A DNA stretch of 46,472 bases, taken from NCBI GenBank assembly GCA_904393115.1, contig CAJFMX010000018.1, positions 1 through 46,472 of the forward strand, in the 5' to 3' direction. A program made the translations under genes and the position numbers. This document shows positions 8,506 to 14,939 of the stretch, in pieces. Source of the stretch: an uncultured Clostridia bacterium. Its GTDB lineage: Bacteria > Bacillota > Clostridia > Christensenellales > UBA1750. Below the pieces are notes generated by a model. It had not been told where the DNA came from, did no database searches, and worked only from the letters and a program-made list of their open reading frames with translations. The first letter of the stretch is position 1. Each line of letters begins with the position of its first letter.

Positions 8506-8554
8506 GTCCGTTCCACTCCCCTTTTTCTGTTTCGCCCCGGAAAGGCCGATTTCG

Positions 8555-8587
8555 AAAAAAAAGCTCGAAAGCCATTGCTTTCGAGCT
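8555..8587 (-). terminator. Terminator of the tRNA-Gln/tRNA-Glu transcript
   Basis: On the minus strand AGCTCGAAAGC (8577-8587) pairs perfectly with GCTTTCGAGCT (8562-8572) around loop AATG and is followed by seven T (8555-8561). It begins 3 bases after the tRNA-Glu CCA end. Confidence 0.92.
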
Positions 8588-8589
8588 AC

Positions 8590-8665
8590 TGGCACCTCCA
8601 AGGGGATTCGAACCCCTGTTGCCGCCGTGAGAGGGCGGTGTCCTAGGCCACTAGACCATGGAGGC
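8590..8665 (-). tRNA. tRNA-Glu (anticodon CTC)
   Basis: 76 bases with encoded CCA. Acceptor strands GCCTCCA/TGGAGGT pair, with G-T at the first position. The anticodon stem is CCGCC/GGCGG with loop CTCTCAC, giving anticodon CTC, and the T arm is AGGGG-TTCGAAT-CCCCT. It reads GAG and is the second tRNA of a two-tRNA transcript. Confidence 0.95.
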
Positions 8666-8673
8666 AAACAAGA

Positions 8674-8747
8674 TGGCAGCGGGACTAGGATTCGAACCTA
8701 GGCAATACGAGTCAGAGTCGTAGGTGCTACCGTTACACCATCCCGCT
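8674..8747 (-). tRNA. tRNA-Gln (anticodon CTG)
   Basis: 74 bases with encoded CCA. The acceptor is AGCGGGA/TCCCGCT, and the anticodon stem TACGA/TCGTA carries loop CTCTGAC, giving CTG. The T loop TTCGAAT is present. It reads CAG, a preferred glutamine codon in this GC-rich genome, and is transcribed just ahead of tRNA-Glu. Confidence 0.95.
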
Positions 8748-8755
8748 ATCTGCCT

Positions 8756-8814
8756 TGTTGACGCGGTGCCGTGTCAACGATGGTTATTATAGCAGGGGGG
8801 ATTCTGTTTGTCAA
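8756..8814 (-). promoter_or_regulatory. Consensus promoter of the tRNA unit, with a downstream imperfect palindrome
   Basis: TTGACA (8809-8814), a 17-base spacer and TATAAT (8786-8791) on the minus strand form a perfect sigma-A promoter about 40 bases before tRNA-Gln. Between promoter and tRNA, 8756-8777 (GTTGAC...GTCAAC with inner CGG/CCG) is an imperfect 22-base dyad in the 5' leader; it may guide precursor processing. Confidence 0.9.
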
Positions 8815-8877
8815 CACCTTTTTTGCAGATTCTGCAAGTTTTTTTCCGACCCTTGTCCGCCGCGTTTTTTTGGCAGA

Positions 8878-9068
8878 AAAAACCCCAAAGTGCCGCTCGC
8901 CCTATTTTGACACCTGCTACTAAAGCAGGGTGGCGCCCTGCGAACATCCGCTGCCGTCCACTGGCCGCCGCGAGGGCGGGTGGCATGACATTGGGGAATC
9001 CGACGCGGGCTCCATTTGACGTCTGTAGGTTCAAAATCAGGACGTTACGCACACCCCAGGATTTCTTG
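8878..9068 (-). ncRNA. ssrS: 6S RNA (SsrS-type) candidate
   Basis: A roughly 190-base region without a credible gene is bounded by a strong promoter (TATAAT at 9075-9080) and a T-run end (8877-8882). Its 5' segment AAATCCTGGGGTGT pairs continuously, with G-U pairs, with its 3' segment GCACTTTGGGGTTT, closing one long hairpin, as in 6S RNA. Inside are the motifs GATTTTGAACCTACA, a GCAGGG/CCCTGC hairpin and GTAGCAGGTGTCAAAAT, which I associate with Firmicute 6S RNAs. 6S RNA binds sigma-A RNA polymerase by mimicking an open promoter. The length fits. A covariance-model search was not possible here. Confidence 0.72.
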
Positions 9069-9074
9069 TTTCCC

Positions 9075-9104
9075 ATTATAGCAACGCAGCATGGGCTTTG
9101 TCAA
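9075..9104 (-). promoter_or_regulatory. Promoter of the 6S RNA candidate
   Basis: TTGACA (9099-9104), an 18-base spacer and TATAAT (9075-9080) on the minus strand match the consensus exactly. The expected start point is near 9068, which agrees with the beginning of the long hairpin. Confidence 0.85.
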
Positions 9105-9137
9105 GCGGACAAAATCGGGAAGGAGCGCGCGCGGGCG

Positions 9138-10142
9138 TCACGAGGCCGCACGATCCGCCACGGATCCGCGCTCCACAAAGGGACAGGGCAGAAAGACGCG
9201 CCGGCCGCCCCGCGCCCGGCGCCGATCCGCCATGCAGGCATAGGCGGCCATGGCGATGTCGTGCCGGTTGATCTCAAAGGTGGTCAGCGGCGGCGAGGTG
9301 TGCGCGCAGAGCGGCGCGTTGTCAAACCCGACGAGGGACACGTCCTGCGGCACGCGCTTTCCCGCGCCGCGCAGCGCCTCCAGCAGGGAATAGGCGATCA
9401 GGTCGCTCTGGCAGACGAAGGCCGTGGGCATCTCCTCCGGCAGGGGCACGGCAAAGGGCGCGTTCGCCTTGTCGTCGCGGATCTCGATCTGCCAGGTCGG
9501 GCGCGGGGGCAGGCCCGCCAGCGTCAGGGCCTTCAGGTACCCGAAGTAGCGGTCCAGCACGGCGCTGCTCTGGCGCACGTCCCCGGCAAAGCCGATGCGC
9601 CGGTGCCCCTTTTCCAGCAGAAACCGGGTCGCGCGAAAGCCCAGGTCGTAGTTGTCCACGCGCACGCTGTCCACGGGCGCGCGCTCCGGCGCAAAGTCGA
9701 TGGCCACAAGGTCCGCGGCCTGCTTCTCGCACAGCGCGCGCAGGTACGGCCCCTCCACCTCGCCCAGCAGAAAGATGCCGTCGAAGAGGACGCGCCCCAG
9801 GGGCTCGGGCAGGCGCAGCGCCCGCTCCTGCTCCCGGCTGAGCGCCAGGGAATAGAGCTGGTGTCCGTCGTGCGCGCAGAGCTTGCTCAGGTGATAAGAA
9901 ACCTCCGTGTGCAGGCCGTTCGTCTCCAGGAAAAAGCGCTCCGGCACGATCAGGGCATAGCGCAGCGGGACCTCCTGCGGCAGGTCCTTCTGCTTTCCGC
10001 GGTAGCCCAGGCGCTCGGCCGTCTCCATCACGCGCCTGCGCGTGTCGGCGCTGATGCCGGGCCGGCCGTTGAGCGCCTTGGAGACGGAGACTTTCGTCAG
10101 CCCCAGCTGGTCCGCGATGTCCTGCAGGGTCACTTTTCTCAT
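9138..10142 (-). CDS. LacI/GalR family transcriptional regulator
   Basis: 334-residue repressor-type protein. Residues 1-50 hold the LacI helix-turn-helix and hinge ('VTLQDIADQLGLTKVSVSKA', then 'LNGRPGISADTRRRVMETA'). The rest is a periplasmic-binding-protein-like sugar sensor with the family motifs 'HRRIGFAGD' and 'DVSLVGFDNAPL'. The ATG at 10142 is preferred because AAGAGGTG lies 8 bases upstream; the GTG three codons earlier would overlap this site. It is divergent from vanR across a 151-base gap. LacI proteins usually control sugar use, so its target is more likely a carbohydrate operon elsewhere (or itself) than the van genes. The inducer is unknown. Confidence 0.92.
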   Translation of the reverse strand: MRKVTLQDIADQLGLTKVSVSKALNGRPGISADTRRRVMETAERLGYRGKQKDLPQEVPLRYALIVPERFFLETNGLHTEVSYHLSKLCAHDGHQLYSLALSREQERALRLPEPLGRVLFDGIFLLGEVEGPYLRALCEKQAADLVAIDFAPERAPVDSVRVDNYDLGFRATRFLLEKGHRRIGFAGDVRQSSAVLDRYFGYLKALTLAGLPPRPTWQIEIRDDKANAPFAVPLPEEMPTAFVCQSDLIAYSLLEALRGAGKRVPQDVSLVGFDNAPLCAHTSPPLTTFEINRHDIAMAAYACMADRRRARGGRRVFLPCPFVERGSVADRAAS

Positions 10143-10174
10143 CCAAACCACACCTCTTGTCGTTTCGCCCCTCC

Positions 10175-10203
10175 ATTATAGCAACTGCCGCGCGCCAGCA
10201 CAA
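10175..10203 (-). promoter_or_regulatory. Promoter of the LacI-family gene
   Basis: TTGTGC (10198-10203), 17 bases and a perfect TATAAT (10175-10180) on the minus strand, 33 bases before the start codon. Confidence 0.7.
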
Positions 10204-10226
10204 CCGGAAGCGCGCGCATCTCCTCT

Positions 10227-10255
10227 TTGACGCATCCCTCCGGCCCTGCTATACT
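10227..10255 (+). promoter_or_regulatory. Promoter of vanR-vanS
   Basis: TTGACG (10227-10232), a 17-base spacer and TATACT (10250-10255) form a good sigma-A promoter 38 bases before the vanR ATG. It is back to back with the LacI-gene promoter. Confidence 0.75.
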
Positions 10256-10293
10256 AAAGGGCGGGAAAAAAGGAGGGGAAACTGCACATTGCC

Positions 10294-10992
10294 ATGAAAG
10301 AAAAAATCTTGGTTGTAGACGACGAGGCCGCCATTGCGGACCTTGTGGAAGTCTACCTGACAAACGAAGGGTATGCGGTATTCGCCTGCGGCACGGCGGC
10401 CGAGGCGCTGGAGATCGTCGCCCGCGAGGAGCTGAGCCTGGCGATCCTGGACGTCATGCTGCCGGACATGGACGGCTTTGCGCTCTGCCAGCGCATCCGG
10501 GAGAATCACCTCTTCCCCATCCTGATGCTGACCGCGCGCGGGGAGGACACGGACAAGATCACGGGCCTGACCCTCGGCGCGGACGACTACGTCACAAAGC
10601 CCTTCAGCCCCCTGGAGCTGGTCGCCCGGGTCAAGACGCAGCTTCGGCGCTACCTGCGCTACAACGGCGGCGAGGGCGCGGCCCCGGAGGACGACGAGAT
10701 CGACATCCGCGGCCTGAGCATCTCCCAGGCGCGGCACCGCTGCACGCTCAACGGCCAGGAGCTCAAGCTCACGCCCCTCGAGTTCCGCATCCTCTGGACG
10801 CTCTGCCGGCGCCGCGGCAGCGTCGTCTCCTCGGAGGAGCTGTTCGAGAGCGTGTGGGGCGAAAAGTATCTGGACAACAACAACACCGTCATGGCGCACA
10901 TCGCCCGCCTGCGCGAGAAGATGCACGAGCCGGCGCGCAGGCCCAAGTTCATCAAGACCGTCTGGGGGGTGGGCTATACCATTGAGCCATAG
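10294..10992 (+). CDS. vanR: VanR-type response regulator (OmpR family)
   Basis: 232-residue two-component regulator. The receiver domain has acidic pocket Asp9-Asp10, phosphorylation site Asp53 in 'LAILDVMLPDMDG' and Lys in 'TKPFSPLELVARVK'. The C-terminal winged helix ends 'PKFIKTVWGVGYTIEP'. It should activate the van genes when phosphorylated by VanS. The only in-frame ATG, at 10294, lies 15 bases after GGAGGGG, an unusually long spacing. The vanS gene overlaps its end by 11 bases. The assignment to VanR rather than another OmpR protein rests mainly on the following vanS-vanW-vanG-vanXY-vanT genes. Confidence 0.88.
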   Translation: MKEKILVVDDEAAIADLVEVYLTNEGYAVFACGTAAEALEIVAREELSLAILDVMLPDMDGFALCQRIRENHLFPILMLTARGEDTDKITGLTLGADDYVTKPFSPLELVARVKTQLRRYLRYNGGEGAAPEDDEIDIRGLSISQARHRCTLNGQELKLTPLEFRILWTLCRRRGSVVSSEELFESVWGEKYLDNNNTVMAHIARLREKMHEPARRPKFIKTVWGVGYTIEP

Positions 10993-12112
10993 CGAAAACC
11001 GCAGCGCGGGCCGCCGCGGCCTGCGCAACCGCCTGACGCGCCGCATCGCCGCGCAATACGTCCTGGCGCTGTTCACCTTTGTGGCCGTGTTTCTGCTGTG
11101 CTTCTTCCTCGGCTGGCAGATCTGCGCCTCCATCACCTGGTATCCGGAGGACCCGCTCTACCAGTTCCTGCACCTGCTGCTGGACTATCTGCCGCTGACG
11201 CTCGGCATCCCCCTGCTTGCGGGCTGGGCGATCCTCACCTATGCCTTCATGGCCAAGCCCCTGCGCTACCTGGACGAGGTGATCGACGCCTCGGAGGAGC
11301 TCGTCACCTCCCGGGAGCAGCCGGTGCGCCTGAGCGCGCCCCTGCGCAGCGTGCAGGAGGAGCTCAACCGCTTCCGGGAGCAGGCCCTGCGCAGCGAGCG
11401 CGCCGCGCGCGAGGCCGAGCAGCGCAAAAACGAATTGATCGTCTACCTCGCGCACGACCTGAAGACCCCGCTGACCAGCGTCATCGGGTACCTGACGCTC
11501 CTGCAGGACGAGCCGGACCTCTCGCCGGAGTCCCGCGCGCGCTTTACGGGCGTGGCGCTGGACAAGGCCGAGCGGCTGGAGGAGCTCATCAACGAGTTCT
11601 TCGACATCACGCGCTTCAGCCTCTCGTCCCTGACGCTGGACGTGGAGCGCGTGAACTTCAGCCGCATGCTCGAGCAGATCGCCTTTGAGTTCCAGCCGCT
11701 CCTTGCGGAAAAGAACCTGGAGATCGACCTGCAGATCCCGCCGGACGTCCAGGCGGCGCTGGACCCCAACAAGATGGAGCGCGTGCTGGACAACCTGCTG
11801 CGCAACGCCGCATACTACGCAACGCCCGGCACGCGCATCCTGCTCGCCCTGCGCGCGCAGGCGGACGGCGTGCAGGTCCTGGTGCAGAACCGCGGCAAGA
11901 CCATCCCCAAGGAGAAGCTGGACCGCATCTTCGAGCGCTTCTTCCGCCTGGACGAGTCGCGGTCCTCGAACACGGGCGGCGCCGGGCTGGGCCTTGCCAT
12001 CGCCAAGGAGATCGTCGAGCAGCACGGCGGCGCCATCTCGGCCGCAAGCGCCGACGGCGTCATCTCCTTTACCGTCTCCCTTCCCCAGCCCCTGCCGCAG
12101 GCCAAGGCCTGA
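10982..12112 (+). CDS. vanS: VanS-type sensor histidine kinase
   Basis: 376-residue membrane kinase. Two transmembrane helices (about 22-48 and 65-92) flank a very short outside loop, followed by a linker and the kinase core. The phospho-acceptor is His158 in 'ELIVYLAHDLKTPLTSVIGY'. The N box is 'ERVLDNLLRNAAYYA', the G1 region 'VQNRGKTIPKEKLDRIFERF' has the N-x-G form typical of VanS, and the G2 box is 'NTGGAGLGLAIAKEIV'. The start is a TTG at 10982 inside the end of vanR; the upstream G-rich ribosome-binding site is weak, consistent with coupling. It should sense glycopeptides or the wall damage they cause; the short sensor loop fits VanS-like kinases. Confidence 0.87.
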   Translation: MSHSENRSAGRRGLRNRLTRRIAAQYVLALFTFVAVFLLCFFLGWQICASITWYPEDPLYQFLHLLLDYLPLTLGIPLLAGWAILTYAFMAKPLRYLDEVIDASEELVTSREQPVRLSAPLRSVQEELNRFREQALRSERAAREAEQRKNELIVYLAHDLKTPLTSVIGYLTLLQDEPDLSPESRARFTGVALDKAERLEELINEFFDITRFSLSSLTLDVERVNFSRMLEQIAFEFQPLLAEKNLEIDLQIPPDVQAALDPNKMERVLDNLLRNAAYYATPGTRILLALRAQADGVQVLVQNRGKTIPKEKLDRIFERFFRLDESRSSNTGGAGLGLAIAKEIVEQHGGAISAASADGVISFTVSLPQPLPQAKA

Positions 12113-12123
12113 CCGTCAGAAAA

Positions 12124-12223
12124 TCGCAAGAATTTCTCCACAAAACCGCAAGCCTTTGGAAAGAAAGCGCGCAAACCTTTTTCGCCCCGTTCGGCTACAA
12201 TGATCGTGTCGAACGGGGCGAAA
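12124..12223 (+). promoter_or_regulatory. Candidate VanR-controlled promoter of vanW-vanG-vanXY-vanT
   Basis: The 153-base vanS-vanW gap holds two cgCAAG-type direct repeats 22 bases apart (TCGCAAG at 12124, CCGCAAG at 12146), the spacing expected for a dimeric OmpR-family regulator. Downstream, TACAAT (12196-12201) can serve as a -10 element, but no -35 is seen, as is common for activator-dependent promoters. The -10 sits in the loop of a perfect 14-bp dyad, TTTCGCCCCGTTCG (12180-12193) and its complement (12210-12223). The dyad may be an operator or a 5' hairpin. Confidence 0.5.
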
Positions 12224-12265
12224 TTCGTTTTTGCAGCCTTGCGCCCCGGGAAAGGAGCGAAAAAA

Positions 12266-13120
12266 ATGGCAAGGCCTTCTTTCACGGAGCGCTTTCCGTT
12301 TCTTCGTCCGCTGCGCGTGTTTCAGCGGCGGCTCTTCTTCTACCTCGGGATGCGGCTGGACGGCCGGCGGTACTGCCGCGCGCACAGCGCGCAGGACCTC
12401 TCCCACCTCGTCTACGCGTCCGCCTCGCCCCTCTACAACCGGGAGACGGGCTTCCCCATGCTCTACCAGGAGAACAAGGTCCACAACCTGCGCCTTGCGG
12501 CCAGGAAGCTGGACGGCCTGCTCCTGCGGCCGGGGGAGACCTTCTCCTTCTACCGCGCGGTGCGCGGCGCGGACCGGGACGAGCCCTACCGCGACGGGCT
12601 GACGGTCGTGGACGGCCGCCTGATCACCGCGCCGGGCGGCGGCATGTGCCAGATGAGCAACCTGCTCTTCTGGCTCTTCCTCCACGCGCCGCTGCGCGTC
12701 GTCGAGCGCCACGGCCACCGCGTCAAGGACTTTCCCGACCCGCCGAGCGACGCGCCCCGCGGCGTGGACGCCACGCTCTATGAGGGCTGGCTGGACCTCA
12801 AGGTGCTCAACCCCACGGAAACCACCTATGAGATCCGCCTCGACTTTGCGGACGGCGCGCTCGTGGGCCGCCTGCTGGCCGACCGCGACGACGGTTTGAC
12901 CCTGGAGGTGCGCAACGGCGAGGTCGCCTACGTGCGCCGGGGCGGCGAGATCTACGAGGAGGCGGACGTCCTGCGCCGCGTCCTGGACCGGCGCACGGGC
13001 GGCTGCCTGCGGGAGGAAACGCTCTACCGCAACGTCTGCCGCGTGGGCTACGACCTGCCCGCGGGCACGCCCGTGCGGGAGGAACCTTTGGAAGGAGGAA
13101 AAGAGCCATGTCTCAACTGA
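12266..13120 (+). CDS. vanW: VanW family protein
   Basis: 284-residue protein whose core (about residues 65-185) matches the VanW domain: 'NKVHNLRLAARKLDGLLLRP', 'GETFSFYRAVRGADRDEPYR', 'PGGGMCQMSNLLFWLFLHAP'. VanW proteins accompany VanB- and VanG-type operons, but their biochemical role is not established. The ATG at 12266 has AAAGGAG 8 bases upstream; an earlier in-frame start would overlap the regulatory dyad. The end overlaps the ligase gene by 13 bases. There is no clear signal peptide. Confidence 0.9.
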   Translation: MARPSFTERFPFLRPLRVFQRRLFFYLGMRLDGRRYCRAHSAQDLSHLVYASASPLYNRETGFPMLYQENKVHNLRLAARKLDGLLLRPGETFSFYRAVRGADRDEPYRDGLTVVDGRLITAPGGGMCQMSNLLFWLFLHAPLRVVERHGHRVKDFPDPPSDAPRGVDATLYEGWLDLKVLNPTETTYEIRLDFADGALVGRLLADRDDGLTLEVRNGEVAYVRRGGEIYEEADVLRRVLDRRTGGCLREETLYRNVCRVGYDLPAGTPVREEPLEGGKEPCLN

Positions 13121-14160
13121 ACGTCGTCGTGCTCTTTGGCGGCTGCTCGCCGGAGCACGAGGTCTCCCTGCAATCCGCCGCGGCGGTCCTGCGCAACCTG
13201 GACCGCGAGCGGTTCCGCCCCCTGCCCGTGGGCATCTCCCGCAAAGGGGATTGGTTCCTCTTTTCCGGGAGCGAGGCGGCCATCGAGGACGGCTCCTGGC
13301 TCTCCCTGCCGGAATGCGCGCCCTGCGCGCTGCTGCCGGACCGCAGCGCCCGCGCCCTGCTCGTGCGCGGCGCGCAGGGCGCGCGCCTGCTGCCCGTGGA
13401 CGCGGTCTTCCCCGTGCTGCACGGCGCAAACGGCGAGGACGGCACCGTGCAGGGCCTGATCGAGCTGGCGGGCATCCCGCTGGCCGGCTGCGGCACGCTC
13501 GCCTCGGCCCTGTGCATGGACAAGCACCGCGCGCACCTGCTGGCCTCCCTTGCGGGCGTGGCCGTGCCGCACGGGGCCGTCGTCGGGCCCGATGCGCCCC
13601 GCGCCGAGGCGCTGCGCCTCGCCCGGGCGCTGGGCTATCCCCTGTTCGTCAAGCCCGTGCGCGCGGGCTCGTCCTTTGGCATCACGCGCGTCGCGCAGGA
13701 GGCGGATCTGCCCCGCGCGCTGGAGACGGCCCTGCAATACGACCGCGAGGCCATCCTGGAGGAGGCCGTGCCCGGCTTCGAGGTCGGCTGCGCGGTCGTG
13801 GGCCGGGGCGCGGACCTGCTGCTGGGCGAGGTGGACGAGGTCGAGCTCGCCTCCGGCTTCTTCGACTACGAGGAGAAGTACACGCTCAGGACCTCCGCGC
13901 TGCACGTGCCCGCGCGCCTGTCCCCCGCGGACGCCGCGCGCGTCAAGGCGGCGGCCGCGGCCGTCTACCGGGCGCTGGGCTGCGCGGGCTTTGCGCGGGT
14001 GGACCTGTTCTTCACGCCCGAGGGAAGGATCGTGTTCAACGAGGTCAACACCATCCCCGGCTTTACGGAGCACAGCCGCTTCCCCGCCATGCTGCGCGCG
14101 GCGGGCTACGGGTTTTCGCAGATCCTGACCCGAATTTTGGAGGAGGCGATGCGCGCATGA
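13108..14160 (+). CDS. vanG: D-alanine--D-serine ligase, VanG type
   Basis: 350-residue ATP-grasp ligase. Motifs in order: 'FGGCSPEHEVSLQSA' (Glu16, Ser20), 'FPVLHGANGEDGTVQG', 'LFVKPVRAGSSFGI', omega-loop 'FFDYEEKYTL', metal site 'VFNEVNTIPGFT'. The residues I recall as determinants of D-Ser selection in enterococcal VanG (Asp243, Phe252, Arg324) fall at exactly the same positions here. The whole sequence reads closely like VanG and lacks the D-Ala-D-Lac type loop of VanA/VanB. The product, D-Ala-D-Ser, replaces D-Ala-D-Ala in peptidoglycan precursors and lowers vancomycin binding. The start has GGAGG upstream, inside the end of vanW. Confidence 0.93.
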   Translation: MSQLNVVVLFGGCSPEHEVSLQSAAAVLRNLDRERFRPLPVGISRKGDWFLFSGSEAAIEDGSWLSLPECAPCALLPDRSARALLVRGAQGARLLPVDAVFPVLHGANGEDGTVQGLIELAGIPLAGCGTLASALCMDKHRAHLLASLAGVAVPHGAVVGPDAPRAEALRLARALGYPLFVKPVRAGSSFGITRVAQEADLPRALETALQYDREAILEEAVPGFEVGCAVVGRGADLLLGEVDEVELASGFFDYEEKYTLRTSALHVPARLSPADAARVKAAAAAVYRALGCAGFARVDLFFTPEGRIVFNEVNTIPGFTEHSRFPAMLRAAGYGFSQILTRILEEAMRA

Positions 14161-14939
14161 GGCAGATCTCCCTTTCCCACGCGGACCTGTACCGCGGGGA
14201 CCTGATCCTGGTCAACGCCGCGCACGCCTGCTGCCCCGGCGAACCCATCCCCCTCTCGCCCGCGCGCGAGGGCAGCCCCGTGCTGCTGGCCCGCCGCGCG
14301 TCGACCCTGCTGGGCGCGCTCATGGCCGAGATCCAGGGCTGGGAAGGCATCGTGCCGGTGAGCGGTTGGCGCTCCCAAAACGAGCAGAAGCGCATCTACT
14401 TCGACTCCCTGCGGGAAAACGGCGAGGCCTTCACGCGCGCCTTCGTCGCCCGGCCCGGCCACAGCGAGCACCAGACGGGCCTGGCCATCGACCTTGGGCG
14501 CAGGCAGGAGGACGTGGACTTTCTCTGCCCGGACTTCCCCTGCGAGGGCGTCTGCCAGCGCTTTTTGGAGCGGGCGGCGGACTACGGCTTTGTCCTGCGC
14601 TATCCCGCGGGCAAGGAGGCGGTCACGGGCATCGCGCACGAGCCGTGGCACTTCCGCTTCGTCGGCGCGCCGCACGCGGGCTTCCTGGCGCGGGAGGGCC
14701 TCGTCCTGGAGGAATACGTGGACCTGCTGCGCGAGCACCCCGTGGGCCGGCCGCTGCGCCTTTCCTTCCGCGGCCAGGCGGTTTGCGTCTCCTTCCTGGA
14801 CGCGCGTGCGCTCGCGCAGGCGCAGCTCCTGGCGCCGGAGGGCGTGCCGCTGGGCGTCTCCGGCAACAACGCGGACGGCTTCATCCTGACGGAATGGGGG
14901 GAGGCGCATGTCCGGCTCGCCGCGCTTCGGGGCGCTTGA
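14157..14939 (+). CDS. vanXY: VanXY-type D,D-dipeptidase/D,D-carboxypeptidase
   Basis: 260-residue zinc peptidase of the VanY/VanX superfamily (M15B). The Zn and catalytic motifs are complete: 'SGWRS' (Arg72), S103-E-H105-x6-D112 in 'PGHSEHQTGLAIDLG', and 'HEPWHFRFVG' with catalytic Glu162 and ligand His165. The C-terminal tail 'SGNNADGFILTEWG' resembles VanXY_G. It has no signal peptide or membrane anchor, fitting a cytoplasmic VanXY that hydrolyses D-Ala-D-Ala and trims pentapeptide ends rather than a membrane VanY. The ATG overlaps the ligase stop as ATGA, and a longer upstream frame is an artefact. Confidence 0.92.
   Translation: MRQISLSHADLYRGDLILVNAAHACCPGEPIPLSPAREGSPVLLARRASTLLGALMAEIQGWEGIVPVSGWRSQNEQKRIYFDSLRENGEAFTRAFVARPGHSEHQTGLAIDLGRRQEDVDFLCPDFPCEGVCQRFLERAADYGFVLRYPAGKEAVTGIAHEPWHFRFVGAPHAGFLAREGLVLEEYVDLLREHPVGRPLRLSFRGQAVCVSFLDARALAQAQLLAPEGVPLGVSGNNADGFILTEWGEAHVRLAALRGA

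Noticed and set aside
8774..9076. 100-codon minus-strand frame between the tRNAs and the LacI gene
   Set aside because: It coincides with the 6S RNA candidate and its flanks; no ribosome-binding site and no protein family pattern.
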